Assembly: GCA_020847985.1 (NCBI GenBank)
Contig: JADLBC010000008.1
Location: forward strand, 62,001 to 126,000
Direction: 5' to 3'
Source: Dehalococcoidia bacterium
GTDB taxonomy: Bacteria > Chloroflexota > Dehalococcoidia > Tepidiformales > Tepidiformaceae
DNA length: 64,000 nt
In this document: one piece after another, positions 1 through 9,345 of the stretch
How positions within the stretch are numbered: position 1 is the stretch's first letter
How the letters are laid out: each line of letters starts with the position of its first letter
Made by a program: the position numbers and the translations under genes
Notes under the pieces: generated by a model
Seen by the model: the letters and a program-made list of their open reading frames with translations, nothing else
Databases searched by the model: none
Told to the model about the DNA's origin: nothing

Positions 1-429
1 GGGCTCGGCCTCGGCGCCAGCCGCGGCAAGTTCTTCTACATCCCCGAGAGCCACACCGACGGCGTCTTCGCCATCATCGGCGAAGAATCCGGCCTCATCG
101 CCACTGTCGCCGTGCTGGGGCTCTACGTCCTCCTCATGTTCCGCGGCTTCCAGGTCGCCCGGCGTTCGCGCGACGATTTCGGCACACTCGTGGCCGCCGG
201 CATCACCACCTGGATCACGGCCCAGGCGCTCCTCAACATCGGCGGCATCACCCGGGTCATCCCCCTCACGGGCGTCCCGCTGCCGTTCCTGAGCTTCGGT
301 GGCAACGCCCTCGCCGCGGTCATGCTCGCGATGGGCGTCCTCATCAGCGTTTCGCGCTACAGCCGCGACAAGGGCGGCTACACCGACCCCCACGCCGGCC
401 GCCGCATCGTCCGGAGGCACCACCGATGA
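1..429 (+). CDS. ftsW: FtsW/SpoVE-family septal peptidoglycan polymerase, C-terminal part
   Basis: This is the 3' end of a gene that enters from outside the window; the frame is open from base 1. The fragment has the SEDS-family signature (GLGLGASRGKFFYIPESHTD) followed by FAIIGEE, then hydrophobic segments and the conserved PLPFLSFGG motif near residue 94. SEDS proteins such as FtsW polymerise lipid II glycan strands at the septum with a partner class B PBP. It overlaps murG by ATGA and sits in a standard dcw cluster, which favours FtsW over RodA. The N-terminal half is not visible. Confidence 0.95.
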   Translation, partial: GLGLGASRGKFFYIPESHTDGVFAIIGEESGLIATVAVLGLYVLLMFRGFQVARRSRDDFGTLVAAGITTWITAQALLNIGGITRVIPLTGVPLPFLSFGGNALAAVMLAMGVLISVSRYSRDKGGYTDPHAGRRIVRRHHR

Positions 430-1514
430 GACTCGCGCTCACGGCCGGCGGCACCGGCGGACACATCCTCCCCGCGCTCGCGGTCCACGACGCCCTCGTC
501 GCGCGCGGCATCGCTTCCGAGGTGCGCTTCTTCGGCCCCGAGGACCGCGGCGAACGCGCCCGCGTCGAGGCGAAGGGCATCGCCTTCGAAGCCGTCTCCG
601 CGGCCGCCGTCCGCGGCAAGGGTCCCCTCTCGCTCGCGAAGGCGATGTTCCGGCTCGCGACCGGCACCGTGGCGGCCGCCCGCCGTCTTCGCGCCTTCGG
701 TCCCGATGCCGTCTTCAGCACCGGTGGCTACGCGAGCTTCCCCGCGAGCGTCGCCGCGCGCATCCTCCGCCGCCCGCTGGTGGTCTATCTCCCCGACGTG
801 AGCCCGGGCTGGGCGGTCCGCGCCGAAACCCGCCTCGCCACGCGCATGGCCACGACCGCCGAAGCTGCCCTCGCCTTCCTGCCAGCGAAGAAGACGGTCA
901 TCACCGGCTACCCGGTCCGTTCCGAGTTCTTCGCCACCACCCGCGACGAGGCGCGCGCGACTCTCGGCATCGCCGCCACCGACCGTGTGCTCATGGTGGC
1001 GGGCGCGTCGCAGGGCGCGAAGGCGATCAACGCCGCCATCTTCGCCGCCCTCCCGGCGCTGCTCCCTTTGACCGTGGTCGTGCACATCACCGGTCCGGCC
1101 GAGGCCCCCGACGCCGAACGGCTTCGCGCCGCCCTCGATCCCACGCTCGCGGCCCGCTACCACACCGCGGCCTTCCGCGACGACCTCCCCATCGTCATGG
1201 TCGCCGCCGACCTGGCGGTGATGCGCGCGGGCGCCAGCGTCCTCGGCGAACTCCCGGCCGCGAAGCTCCCGTCCATCCTCATCCCCGGCACGTTCGCGGG
1301 CGGTCACCAGCGCGATAACGCCCGCTTCCTCGCCGATGGCGGCGCCGCCGTCGTGCTCGAAGAGCGCGATATCGCCGCCCTCCCCGAGATGATCGAATCG
1401 CTCCTCGGCGACGCGCCCCGCCTCGCCGCGATGCGCGATGCCGCCGCCAAGCTCGCCCGCCCCGGCGCCGCCGGCGCTATCGTCGACCTCCTCCTGGAGG
1501 TGGCGAAGCGATGA
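426..1514 (+). CDS. murG: UDP-N-acetylglucosamine--undecaprenyl-PP-MurNAc-pentapeptide transferase
   Basis: MurG adds GlcNAc to lipid I to make lipid II on the cytoplasmic face of the membrane. The 362-residue protein has the N-terminal GGTGGH loop at residues 8-13, the GASQGAKAIN linker of the C-terminal Rossmann fold, and the UDP-GlcNAc binding region RAGAS...E near residue 264 followed by HQRDNA near residue 295. Length is normal for the family. Its ATG overlaps the ftsW stop as ATGA and its own stop overlaps the murC start the same way, so the genes are probably translationally coupled. Confidence 0.97.
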   Translation: MRLALTAGGTGGHILPALAVHDALVARGIASEVRFFGPEDRGERARVEAKGIAFEAVSAAAVRGKGPLSLAKAMFRLATGTVAAARRLRAFGPDAVFSTGGYASFPASVAARILRRPLVVYLPDVSPGWAVRAETRLATRMATTAEAALAFLPAKKTVITGYPVRSEFFATTRDEARATLGIAATDRVLMVAGASQGAKAINAAIFAALPALLPLTVVVHITGPAEAPDAERLRAALDPTLAARYHTAAFRDDLPIVMVAADLAVMRAGASVLGELPAAKLPSILIPGTFAGGHQRDNARFLADGGAAVVLEERDIAALPEMIESLLGDAPRLAAMRDAAAKLARPGAAGAIVDLLLEVAKR

Positions 1515-2884
1515 ACGCGCCCCTCCGCGGTCCTGTCCACCTCGTTGGCATCGGCGGCATGCACATGTCCGCCATCGGGCAGTTGCTGCTCGAACGAGGC
1601 GTTGCTGTCAGCGGGAGCGACCTCCGCCCGTCCGACTTCACGGCGCGGCTCCAGCGCATGGGAGCACGCGTCTTCGAAGGCCACGATGCCGCGAACCTCG
1701 GCGAGCCGGAACTTGTCGTCACCACTGCCGCCGCACAGGACGACAATCCCGAGCTCGCCGAGGCGCGGCGCCGTGGGATCCCTGTCATCCTCCGCGCCGA
1801 GATGGTCGCCCGCCTCATGGAAGGCAAACGCGTCATCGCCGTCGCCGGGGCCCATGGCAAGACCACCACATCCAGCCTCATCGCCTTCATCCTCGCCGAG
1901 GCCGGCCTGCACCCCATGTATCTCCTCGGCGGCGAAAGCCCCGACCTCGGCGGACACGCGGCCTGGGGCGAAGGCGACTGGTGCGTCGTCGAAGCCGACG
2001 AGTATAAGCGCGCCTTTCACGAATACGAACCCGAGATCGCCGTCATCACCAACGTCGAGCCCGACCACCTCGACTACTACGGCACCGCCGAGGCCTACCA
2101 CGAAGCGTTCACCGTGTTCGCGCGCAAGGTGCGCCCCGGCGGCCTCCTCCTCTGCTGTGCCGATGACCCCGGCGCCCGCCGCGTGAGCGATATCGTGGGC
2201 GATGACCCCCTTCGCCAGGAAACCTACGGCGCCGAGGGTGTCCGCTTCTGGATGGCCCGCGATATCACCCTCGATGACGAAGGCGCCCACTTCACCGTCA
2301 CCCGCGGGGGCACGCCTGCCGGCCAGTTGCACGCCACCATCCCGGGCACGCACTTCGTCCTCAACACCCTCGCCGCGACCGCCGTCGCGCTGCATGCCGG
2401 CGTGCCGTTCGAAACCATCGCCGCCGCCGTCGCGCGCTTCCGTGGCGCCCGCCGCCGCTTCGAACGCGTGGGCGAAGCCGCCGGCGTCCTCGTCATGGAC
2501 GACTACGCCCACCACCCGACCGAGGTCCGCAACACCATTGCCACCGCTCGCCGCCGGTTCCCCGAGCGCCGGCTCATCGGCGTCTACCAGCCCCATACCT
2601 ACAGCCGCATCGCCTACCTCTGGGACGAATGGACCCGCTGTTGGGACGGGCTCGATGAGCTGGTCGTGCTCGAAACCTATGCCGCCCGCGAAGCCCCCCT
2701 TCCCGGCCGCACCGCCCGCGACCTCGCCGGCGCGATCACCAACCCGGGTGCGCACTACGCCGCCAACTTCGATGAGGCCGCCAACGAGGCCATCGCCCTC
2801 GCTCGCCCCGGCGATGTCATCTTCACCATCGGCGCCGGCGACGTGACCGAGGTCGGCCCCATGATCCTGGAGCGGCTGCGATGA
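1511..2884 (+). CDS. murC: UDP-N-acetylmuramate--L-alanine ligase
   Basis: MurC attaches the first peptide-stem residue, L-Ala, to UDP-MurNAc using ATP in the cytoplasm. The 457-residue protein starts with the dinucleotide-like [14 protein letters not shown] motif, has the ATP-binding AHGKTT loop at about 114-119, the [10 protein letters not shown] motif near residue 165 and the C-terminal HHPTEV motif near residue 334. These are hallmarks of MurC rather than MurD, E or F. It has ATGA overlaps with murG upstream and murB downstream. Confidence 0.97.
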   Translation: MNAPLRGPVHLVGIGGMHMSAIGQLLLERGVAVSGSDLRPSDFTARLQRMGARVFEGHDAANLGEPELVVTTAAAQDDNPELAEARRRGIPVILRAEMVARLMEGKRVIAVAGAHGKTTTSSLIAFILAEAGLHPMYLLGGESPDLGGHAAWGEGDWCVVEADEYKRAFHEYEPEIAVITNVEPDHLDYYGTAEAYHEAFTVFARKVRPGGLLLCCADDPGARRVSDIVGDDPLRQETYGAEGVRFWMARDITLDDEGAHFTVTRGGTPAGQLHATIPGTHFVLNTLAATAVALHAGVPFETIAAAVARFRGARRRFERVGEAAGVLVMDDYAHHPTEVRNTIATARRRFPERRLIGVYQPHTYSRIAYLWDEWTRCWDGLDELVVLETYAAREAPLPGRTARDLAGAITNPGAHYAANFDEAANEAIALARPGDVIFTIGAGDVTEVGPMILERLR

Positions 2885-3795
2885 CGAGCATCGACATCCT
2901 CGCCGCCACCCTCATGCAGCACGGCGAACTCCGCCGCGACGAGCCCATGTCGCGCCATACCACCTTCGGCGTGGGCGGCCCCGCCGACCTCTTCGTCACC
3001 ATCCGCGATGCTGCCGGCCTCGCCGCGGCGGCACGGGCCGCGACTGAGGCCGGCGCCCCGGTGTTCGTCCTCGGCAGCGGCAGCAACATCCTCGTCGCCG
3101 ACCGCGGCATCCGTGGCGTCGTCATCGATAATCGCGCCCGCGCCGAATCGGAAGCCGATGGCGGCCTCACCCGCACCGTGGAAAGCGGCATGAGTTTCGC
3201 CGGCTTCGCCCGCAAGATGTGCCGCGCCGGCCTCGATGGGCTCACCTGGGCGGTGGGTATCCCCGGCACGCTCGGCGGCGCGGTGGTGTACAACGCCGGC
3301 GCCTACGGCGGCTGCCTCGGCGACGTGCTCGTTCGTGTCCGCCTCCTCGATGCCGGTGGCCGCGACGAATGGGTCGATGCCGCCGCCCTCGGGCTTGTCT
3401 ACCGCGGGAGCGTCTTCACGCGCGGGCAGTTCGCCGGGCGCACCGTGCTCGAAGTGCAACTCCGGCTCCAGCCCGCCGATGCGGCCACGCTGCTCGCCCG
3501 AGCTGCTGCCCATGATGCCAAGCGCCTCACCGCGCAGCCTCGCGGCCGGAACGCCGGTTCGATGTTCAAGAACCCCGCGAGCTCCCCCGCCTGGAAGCTC
3601 ATCGATGCCGTCGGCCTGCGCGGCGCCACCCGCGGCGACGCCGCCATCAGCGACCGCCACTGCAACTTCTTCGTCAACTACGGAAACGCCACCGCCGGGG
3701 AAGTCGCCTGGCTCGTGGCCGAGGCCCAGCGCCGCGTGCGCGAACAGTTCGGCGTCGAACTCGAACGGGAAGTCGCCTTCGTGGGGGAGTGGTGA
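2881..3795 (+). CDS. murB: UDP-N-acetylenolpyruvoylglucosamine reductase
   Basis: MurB reduces UDP-GlcNAc-enolpyruvate to UDP-MurNAc with NADPH and FAD. The 304-residue protein shows the FAD-binding [15 protein letters not shown] near residue 64, [19 protein letters not shown] near residue 126, AGSMFKNP, and a C-terminal [13 protein letters not shown]. It is close to the usual length. The stop overlaps the ddl start as TGATG. The murC-murB adjacency is typical of dcw clusters. Confidence 0.97.
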   Translation: MTSIDILAATLMQHGELRRDEPMSRHTTFGVGGPADLFVTIRDAAGLAAAARAATEAGAPVFVLGSGSNILVADRGIRGVVIDNRARAESEADGGLTRTVESGMSFAGFARKMCRAGLDGLTWAVGIPGTLGGAVVYNAGAYGGCLGDVLVRVRLLDAGGRDEWVDAAALGLVYRGSVFTRGQFAGRTVLEVQLRLQPADAATLLARAAAHDAKRLTAQPRGRNAGSMFKNPASSPAWKLIDAVGLRGATRGDAAISDRHCNFFVNYGNATAGEVAWLVAEAQRRVREQFGVELEREVAFVGEW

Positions 3796-4847
3796 TGGTG
3801 CGGCAGCGTGTGGCGGTCATCTTTGGCGGGCGCTCCGGCGAGCACGAAGTCAGCATCGTGAGCGCCCGCAGTGTCATGCAGGCGCTCGACCCCGCGCGCT
3901 GGGAAGTCGTCCCCATCGGCGTCACCCGCACCGGCGCGTGGCTCACCCCCGAACAGACCCTCCAGGCGCTCACCGCGGGCCACACCGCCTTCGTGGGCGG
4001 GGGCGCGTCGCTCCTCTCAAGCACGGCCGCCCTCGATGCGCTCGCCGGCTGCGATGTCGCCTTCCCGCTCGTCCACGGCACCTACGGCGAGGACGGCACC
4101 ATGCAGGGCTTCCTCGAAATGGCCGACCTGCCCTACACGGGCTGCGGCGTCGCCGCGAGCGCCATCGGCATGGACAAGGCCCTCATGAAGGCGCTCTTCC
4201 GCGAAGCCGGCATCCCCATGGCCCGCTACGCCGTGCTCCGTTCCTGGGAAGCCGCCGCCAACGAAGACGAGGCCCGCGCCTACATCGAATCCACCATCGG
4301 CTACCCCTGCTACGTGAAGCCCGCGAATGGCGGCTCCAGCGTCGGCATCACCCGCGTCCGCTCGCGCGAGGACCTCGCCGGCGCCTTCGCCGCCGCCTTC
4401 GCCTACGACGACAAGGCCGTCGTCGAAGAGGAGGTCCGCGGCCGCGAAATCGAATGCTCCGTGCTTGGCAACGAACGCCCCGAAGCCAGCATCCTCGGCG
4501 AAATCGTCCCCGACCGCGATTTCTACGACTACGAGAGCAAGTACTCCGCCGCCTCCGCCACGAAGCTGCACATTCCTGCCCCGCTCGCCGGGGAGCTTGC
4601 CGCGCACGTGCGCGACCTGGCCATCCGCATGTATTCCGTCATGGGCTGCGAAGGCTACGCCCGCGTCGACTTCTTCGTGACCGGCGAGGGCGAGGCCATC
4701 GCCAACGAGATCAACACCATCCCGGGGTTCACCAGCATCAGCATGTATCCCAAGCTCTGGGAAGCCTCCGGCCTCGCCTACCGCGACCTGCTCTCCCGCA
4801 TCCTCGAACTCGGCCTCGAACGCCACGCCCGGAGGGCACGCCGATGA
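3795..4847 (+). CDS. ddl: D-alanine--D-alanine ligase
   Basis: Ddl makes the D-Ala-D-Ala dipeptide used by MurF. The ATP-grasp protein has the N-terminal VIFGGRSGEHEVS motif, the VKPANGGSSVG loop, and the C-terminal metal-binding region NEINTIPGFTSISMYPKLW. I chose the ATG at 3795, which overlaps the murB stop (TGATG); in-frame GTG codons at 3789 and 3792 are alternatives. It overlaps ftsQ by ATGA. The tyrosine and serine of the D-Ala-D-Ala-type active site are in place, so nothing suggests a D-Ala-D-Lac ligase. Confidence 0.96.
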   Translation: MVRQRVAVIFGGRSGEHEVSIVSARSVMQALDPARWEVVPIGVTRTGAWLTPEQTLQALTAGHTAFVGGGASLLSSTAALDALAGCDVAFPLVHGTYGEDGTMQGFLEMADLPYTGCGVAASAIGMDKALMKALFREAGIPMARYAVLRSWEAAANEDEARAYIESTIGYPCYVKPANGGSSVGITRVRSREDLAGAFAAAFAYDDKAVVEEEVRGREIECSVLGNERPEASILGEIVPDRDFYDYESKYSAASATKLHIPAPLAGELAAHVRDLAIRMYSVMGCEGYARVDFFVTGEGEAIANEINTIPGFTSISMYPKLWEASGLAYRDLLSRILELGLERHARRARR

Positions 4848-5737
4848 GCGACAAGCCCATCATCGGCGCCGGCGGCTCCTATCCCCGGCGCCCGCTCAAG
4901 GGAGCCATTGTCCGCCGCACACGCATCGTCACCGTGGGCGAGCGCCGTGCAGCGCCCCCGCGCCGCGAACGCGCCACCGGCGTCATCGGCGCCCACCCCG
5001 AACGCGAAAACGCGTCGTTTAACCCCGGCGCCTGGTTCACCCCGAAGGTCATCGCCGCGCTCAGCGCCGTCGCCATCCTCGCCATCGCGGCCGGCGGCGG
5101 GTGGTGGGTCTTCCGCTCGTCCTACTTCGAAATCAAGACCATCACCGTCGAAGGCACCCAGCGCGTCAACCCCGATGGGCTCGCCCAGCGTGCCGGCCTC
5201 GCCGGCCAGAGCATGTTCAACGCCGATATCGGCTCCGCGCAGGATGCCATCGCCCTCGTCCCGCTCGTCAAGGAAGTCCATATCCAGCGCCACTGGCCCG
5301 GCAGCGTGACCATCACCGTCGTCGAACGCCAGGGCTGGGGCATCTGGGAGCAGAGCGGCGTCCGCTACGTCGTCGACCGCGAAGGCGTCGTCCTCGGCGA
5401 ATGGGAAATGGCGCCCGGCACCCCCGTCATCCGGAGCTCCGCCCTGGGCTCCCGGCGCCCCGGCGACCGCGTCGATTACCAGGCCGTCGATGCCGCCGCC
5501 GAGATCTACGCCAACCTGCCGAAGCAACTCGGCACCAGGGTCACCGAGGTCGCCTTCCTCCCCGGGAAGGGCGTCCGCGTGACCACCGAAACCGGCCAGG
5601 TGGGCCTGCTGGGCGATTCCAGCTCCATCCCCTACAAGCTCGCCAGCTGGGCCGCCGTCGAACAGAAAGCCGCCGAACGCGGCATCGCCTACAACACCAT
5701 CGACCTCCGGTTCGGCAACCGGCCGGTCGTGCAGTGA
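4844..5737 (+). CDS. ftsQ: FtsQ/DivIB-type cell division protein
   Basis: This is a 297-residue bitopic membrane protein. It has a basic, Arg-rich cytoplasmic tail (1-67), one transmembrane segment at about 68-88, then a POTRA domain beginning FEIKTITVEGTQRV and a beta domain with VTITVVERQGWG. FtsQ/DivIB links the FtsBL complex to the septal synthase FtsWI. Its start is ATG with an ATGA overlap to ddl. Sequence outside the POTRA is weakly conserved across phyla, so the call rests on architecture plus the position between ddl and ftsA. Confidence 0.93.
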   Translation: MSDKPIIGAGGSYPRRPLKGAIVRRTRIVTVGERRAAPPRRERATGVIGAHPERENASFNPGAWFTPKVIAALSAVAILAIAAGGGWWVFRSSYFEIKTITVEGTQRVNPDGLAQRAGLAGQSMFNADIGSAQDAIALVPLVKEVHIQRHWPGSVTITVVERQGWGIWEQSGVRYVVDREGVVLGEWEMAPGTPVIRSSALGSRRPGDRVDYQAVDAAAEIYANLPKQLGTRVTEVAFLPGKGVRVTTETGQVGLLGDSSSIPYKLASWAAVEQKAAERGIAYNTIDLRFGNRPVVQ

Positions 5738-5762
5738 GCTCCCCCAACCGGAGAGGATCGCC

Positions 5763-7034
5763 ATGAAGCGTCGCAGCACCGCAGCATCCATCGACATCGG
5801 GTCGACGAAGGTCACGGTTATCGTGGGCGATGTCGGCGACCTCGGCGAGACACGCGTCCTCGGCGTGGGCGTCGCGCCCGCCGCCGGGCTCTCCTCGCGT
5901 GGCGTCATCGATAACATCCAGTCCGCCCGCGAAGCCGTCGCTATCGCCGTCGAAAAAGCCGAACACGCCTGCGGCATGCGCATCCTCAGCGCCGTCGTCG
6001 GCATCTCCGGCAACCACATCACTTCCCAGAACAACCGCGGCATCATCGCCGTCCCCGATCGCGGCCGCGAAATCAGCGCCGACGACCGCGCCCGCGTCCT
6101 CGAAGCCGCCAGCCAGGTGGCCATTCCCACCAACCGGCAGGTGCTCCACGTCCTCCCTCGCGGCTACTGGCTCGAAGGCACCGACCCGGTCACCGACCCG
6201 ATCGGCATGCACGCCGGCCGGCTCGATGCCGAGGTCCACATCGTCACCGCCGCCGTTTCCGCCGTGCAGAACCTCGCGAAGACGGTTGAGGGCGCCGGCG
6301 TCCAGGTCGATGACATCGTCCTCGAATCCCTCGCCTCTGCCACGAGCGTGCTCCTTGAGCAGGAGAAGCACCAGGGCGTGGCCATCGTCGATATCGGCGG
6401 CGCCACCTCCTCCATCGCTGTGTACGACGAAGGCAGCATCGCCCACACCGCCTGCCTCCCCGTCGCCGGCCAGCAGCTCACGAACGACCTCGCCCGCGTC
6501 CTCCGCTGCCCCTGGGAAAGCGCCGAGGAGCTCAAGTGCAAGTACGGCGCCGCCTACGCCGACCCGGCACAGACGAATGAGACCGTCGAGATCCAGGCCT
6601 TCGGCACCCAGAGCCTCAAGGTCGTTCCCCTGCTCCACGTCTGCGAAATCCTCCAGGCGCGCACCGAGGAGATCCTCGAAATGGTCGCCCTCGAACTGAA
6701 GCGCGCCGGCTACCTCGATCGGATCGCCGCCGGCATCGTCTTCACCGGCGGGAGCAGCGGCCTCCGGGGCCTTGCCGAATTCGCCGAAGCGCGTCTCGGG
6801 CTCCCCGCCCGGGTTGGCCGCCCGCACGGCTATTCCGGGCTGTCCGACCTCATTGGCACGCCCGCCTACGCGACATCCATCGGGCTCGTCGAATACGCGC
6901 TCTCCGGCCGCGAACGGGTCGCCGAACCCGTCATGGCCGGCGCCGGCGGCGGTCCCGAGTTCCACATGCCATCGATCGGTGGCGGAGTCTTCCGCCGCAT
7001 CGCCTCGTTGGGACGTGCGCTCATGCCCAACTAA
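5763..7034 (+). CDS. ftsA: Cell division protein FtsA
   Basis: FtsA is the actin-like protein that tethers FtsZ filaments to the membrane. The 423-residue protein shows phosphate-1 motif SIDIGSTKVTVIVG, the SHS2/1C region with ISGNHITSQNNRG, phosphate-2 VAIVDIGGATSSIAVYDEG and the adenosine motif GIVFTGGSSGLRG. The C-terminus (VFRRIASLGRALMPN) is an amphipathic helix suited to membrane targeting. A GGAGAGGA ribosome site precedes the ATG. It lies 25 bases after ftsQ and 80 before ftsZ. Confidence 0.97.
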   Translation: MKRRSTAASIDIGSTKVTVIVGDVGDLGETRVLGVGVAPAAGLSSRGVIDNIQSAREAVAIAVEKAEHACGMRILSAVVGISGNHITSQNNRGIIAVPDRGREISADDRARVLEAASQVAIPTNRQVLHVLPRGYWLEGTDPVTDPIGMHAGRLDAEVHIVTAAVSAVQNLAKTVEGAGVQVDDIVLESLASATSVLLEQEKHQGVAIVDIGGATSSIAVYDEGSIAHTACLPVAGQQLTNDLARVLRCPWESAEELKCKYGAAYADPAQTNETVEIQAFGTQSLKVVPLLHVCEILQARTEEILEMVALELKRAGYLDRIAAGIVFTGGSSGLRGLAEFAEARLGLPARVGRPHGYSGLSDLIGTPAYATSIGLVEYALSGRERVAEPVMAGAGGGPEFHMPSIGGGVFRRIASLGRALMPN

Positions 7035-7114
7035 GCCAGCCACACGGCGGCCCGGCACGCGCGCCGCCCCGACCCCGTCGTCCACGAACCGCGAAAGGTA
7101 CAAAGGAGAGGGCC

Positions 7115-8239
7115 TTGAGCAACCGATACGAGTCCGAACTGCTTCCCGATATCAAGGTCGTTGGCGTGGGCGGCGGCGGCTGCAACGCCGTGAACCGCAT
7201 GGTCAACGCCCGCATCCCCGGCGTCACGTTCGTCGCCTGCAATACCGATGCCCAGGCGCTCATGTCCTCCGCCGCGCCCAACCGCATCCGCATCGGCGAA
7301 AAGCTCACCAAGGGCCTCGGCGTCGGCGGCGACCCCGCCCGCGGCGAACGCGCCGCCGATGAGAGCCGCGACGAGCTCTACGAACTCCTCCGCGGCACCG
7401 AGATGGTCTTCGTCACCGCCGGCATGGGCGGCGGTACCGGTACCGGCGCCGCCCCCGTCGTCGCCGAAATCGCCAAGGACTGCGGCGCCCTCACCATCGG
7501 CATCGTCACCAAGCCGTTCCAGTGGGAAGGCGCCCGCCGTATGAAGCAGGCCGAGGAAGGCATCAACCGCCTGCGCGATAAGGTCGATACCCTCATCGCC
7601 ATCCCCAACGCCCGCCTCCTCGAAATCTGCCCGGCCGATTGCACCGTCGATGTCGCCTTCGAAACCGCCGACGATGTCCTCCGCCAGGCCATCCAGTCGA
7701 TTTCGAACATCATCAGCCAGAACGGCTCCATCAACCTCGATTTCAACGACGTTCGCGCCATCATGAGCGAAGCCGGCCCGGCCCTCCTCGCCGTCGGCCG
7801 CGGCAGCGGCGATAACCGCGCCGCCGAAGCCGCCCGCATGGCCACCAGCTCGCCCCTGCTCGACCAGGGCATCGAAGGCGCCCACAACGTCCTCTTCAGC
7901 ATCGCCCACGGCGGCGCGCTCCAGCTCAAGGAGCTCGATATGGCCGCGCGTGTCATCACCGAAGTCGTCGATCCCGATGTCAATCTCATCTTCGGGACCG
8001 TCGTCGACCCGTCGCTCGAACAGGAAGTGCTCATGACCGTGATCGCGACCGGCTTCCCGCCAAAGGTCCAGGCCATGCCGGACCCGCAGACGATCGGCCG
8101 CATCGTGGATTACGGGCTGCCTGGTGTTCAGAGCGTGGAAGATGCCGAACTGCCGGCGTTCCTGCGGCGCAACATCCGGTCGCTCAACAGCGTCCGGGCC
8201 GAAGGGGCGGCGGTGGCGAGATTGGCTGAAAGGAGGTAG
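7115..8239 (+). CDS. ftsZ: Cell division protein FtsZ
   Basis: FtsZ is the tubulin-like GTPase that forms the Z ring. It has GGGGCNAVNRM, the tubulin signature GMGGGTGTG at about 103-111 and the T7-loop region DFNDVRAIM. At 374 residues it has almost no spacer: the core runs directly into the conserved C-terminal peptide (ELPAFLRR), followed by a further 24-residue tail ending in a basic ERR. The start is TTG with a strong AAAGGAGAG site at 7102-7110, so initiation may be tuned. It is the last gene of the dcw run before a terminator. Confidence 0.98.
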   Translation: MSNRYESELLPDIKVVGVGGGGCNAVNRMVNARIPGVTFVACNTDAQALMSSAAPNRIRIGEKLTKGLGVGGDPARGERAADESRDELYELLRGTEMVFVTAGMGGGTGTGAAPVVAEIAKDCGALTIGIVTKPFQWEGARRMKQAEEGINRLRDKVDTLIAIPNARLLEICPADCTVDVAFETADDVLRQAIQSISNIISQNGSINLDFNDVRAIMSEAGPALLAVGRGSGDNRAAEAARMATSSPLLDQGIEGAHNVLFSIAHGGALQLKELDMAARVITEVVDPDVNLIFGTVVDPSLEQEVLMTVIATGFPPKVQAMPDPQTIGRIVDYGLPGVQSVEDAELPAFLRRNIRSLNSVRAEGAAVARLAERR

Positions 8240-8262
8240 CTGACTAACCGAGCGCGCTAATC

Positions 8263-8292
8263 TGTCCGGAAGGACAACCGCCTCGCGGCGGT
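8263..8292 (+). other. Two small tandem stem-loops after ftsZ
   Basis: TGTCC-GGAA-GGACA (8263-8276, a GNRA tetraloop) is followed directly by ACCGCC-TCGC-GGCGGT (8277-8292). Together with the terminator hairpin that follows, they form three consecutive stem-loops in the ftsZ 3' region. They could protect the mRNA 3' end or be part of a small processed RNA. Confidence 0.55.
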
Positions 8293-8294
8293 GG

Positions 8295-8336
8295 GGGGCT
8301 TGATGCAATGGGAGATGGCATCAAGCCCCTTTTCTT
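8295..8336 (+). terminator. Rho-independent terminator of the dcw cluster
   Basis: A perfect 12-base stem (8295-8306 with 8318-8329), an 11-base loop and a TTTTCTT tract end transcription downstream of ftsZ. Confidence 0.92.
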
Positions 8337-8471
8337 AGCCTCGACTACGCCCGGTCACCCCGCCGCCAGCTACCTCCCATCAGCGGAGGCGTACCGTACC
8401 ACAGCCCTTAACCCTTGCGCTACTGGCCCAAACGCGGAAATTTCCGCACCCCGCGGCCCTCGTCCCCCGCC

Positions 8472-9215
8472 TCACACACCGTCCGCGATGTACTCGCTGC
8501 GCCCCGATTGCATCGGCTCGTCGTTCAGCCGCTGGGGGATCCACTCCGTCAGCAGCGCATCGATCTGGTTCTTCGCCTGGATGAGCGAATGGCCCGTGTC
8601 CGCGAACAGCACGATCCGCTTCGGGTCCAGGGCGCGCCGGTAGATATCCTCGCTCGCTTCCGCATCCAGCACCGAATCGGCCGCGCCATGCACCAGCAGC
8701 AGCGGCTTCCCCATCTGCTCCACCTGCCTCGTGCCGTGCAGCTGCGGGGACATCGATGCCACCCCCCGCACCCGCGGGAAGAGCTCCCCCGCCTTGATTA
8801 CCACCGCCCCGCCGAAGCTGTGCCCCACGAGCACCAGGTCCGCCGCGCCAATGCCCTGCATGAACGAGCAGCCCGCCATCACATCGATGACGCATTCCTC
8901 GAAGTTGTTCGGGTGGCGGTACTCCAGGCGCAGCGTCGTCACGCCCTTCGCCGCCAGCAGCCCCGCGAGCCTTGGGTACATCCTGTCCGCCGGGCCATCG
9001 AGCCCGCCCATCGCGCCGCCCACGCAGATGACCGCGCCCGTGCCGCCCTCCACCGCGTGAAGCACGCCCTCGATCGTCCCCCGCGTCGATTCCAGCCGCA
9101 CCCGGAACACCCCGGGTTCGTCCGCCGGCGCGGCCGCCACCCGCGTGATCTGCAGCGTGAGGTCTTCGTCTTCCTGGTCGTCTTCGGGACCCATATCCCA
9201 CATGTTGCCCGGCAT
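8472..9215 (-). CDS. Alpha/beta hydrolase (dienelactone hydrolase-like)
   Basis: The 247-residue protein has an alpha/beta hydrolase fold with nucleophile elbow GHSFGG, an oxyanion-type GGAMGG motif, LLLVHGAADSVLD in the acid region and DTGHSL carrying the catalytic His. The substrate cannot be read from the sequence. I chose the ATG at 9215 because TATAGT (9228-9223) lies 7 bases upstream, as in other leaderless genes here; a longer reading to 9254 and shorter ones exist. There is no signal peptide, so it is probably cytoplasmic. It is divergent from asnB. Confidence 0.85.
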   Translation of the reverse strand: MPGNMWDMGPEDDQEDEDLTLQITRVAAAPADEPGVFRVRLESTRGTIEGVLHAVEGGTGAVICVGGAMGGLDGPADRMYPRLAGLLAAKGVTTLRLEYRHPNNFEECVIDVMAGCSFMQGIGAADLVLVGHSFGGAVVIKAGELFPRVRGVASMSPQLHGTRQVEQMGKPLLLVHGAADSVLDAEASEDIYRRALDPKRIVLFADTGHSLIQAKNQIDALLTEWIPQRLNDEPMQSGRSEYIADGV

Positions 9216-9222
9216 CGTCGCC

Positions 9223-9228
9223 ACTATA
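9223..9228 (-). promoter_or_regulatory. -10 element for the hydrolase, leaderless arrangement
   Basis: TATAGT on the minus strand sits 7 bases before the ATG at 9215, leaving no room for a ribosome site. The -35 region is weak. Confidence 0.5.
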
Positions 9229-9345
9229 CGGGAACGAGCCATCGCCCGTTTCACACCGGACTTTGCAACTTTTGCCTACACGCTTAGGTCCCCCGCTGGT
9301 ACCATCCATGTTCGCCGGGGCGGGCGAGGGAGGAGGGGACACAGC

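Noticed and set aside
3236..5737. An 833-codon open frame on the plus strand
   Set aside because: Only the last 297 codons (from 4844, ftsQ) are real; the rest runs in a shadow frame through murB and ddl with Arg/Pro-rich low-complexity sequence.
9145..9345. N-terminal extension of asparagine synthase to 9145
   Set aside because: It would bury the catalytic Cys that must be exposed at position 2, and the GTG at 9346 has an excellent ribosome site.
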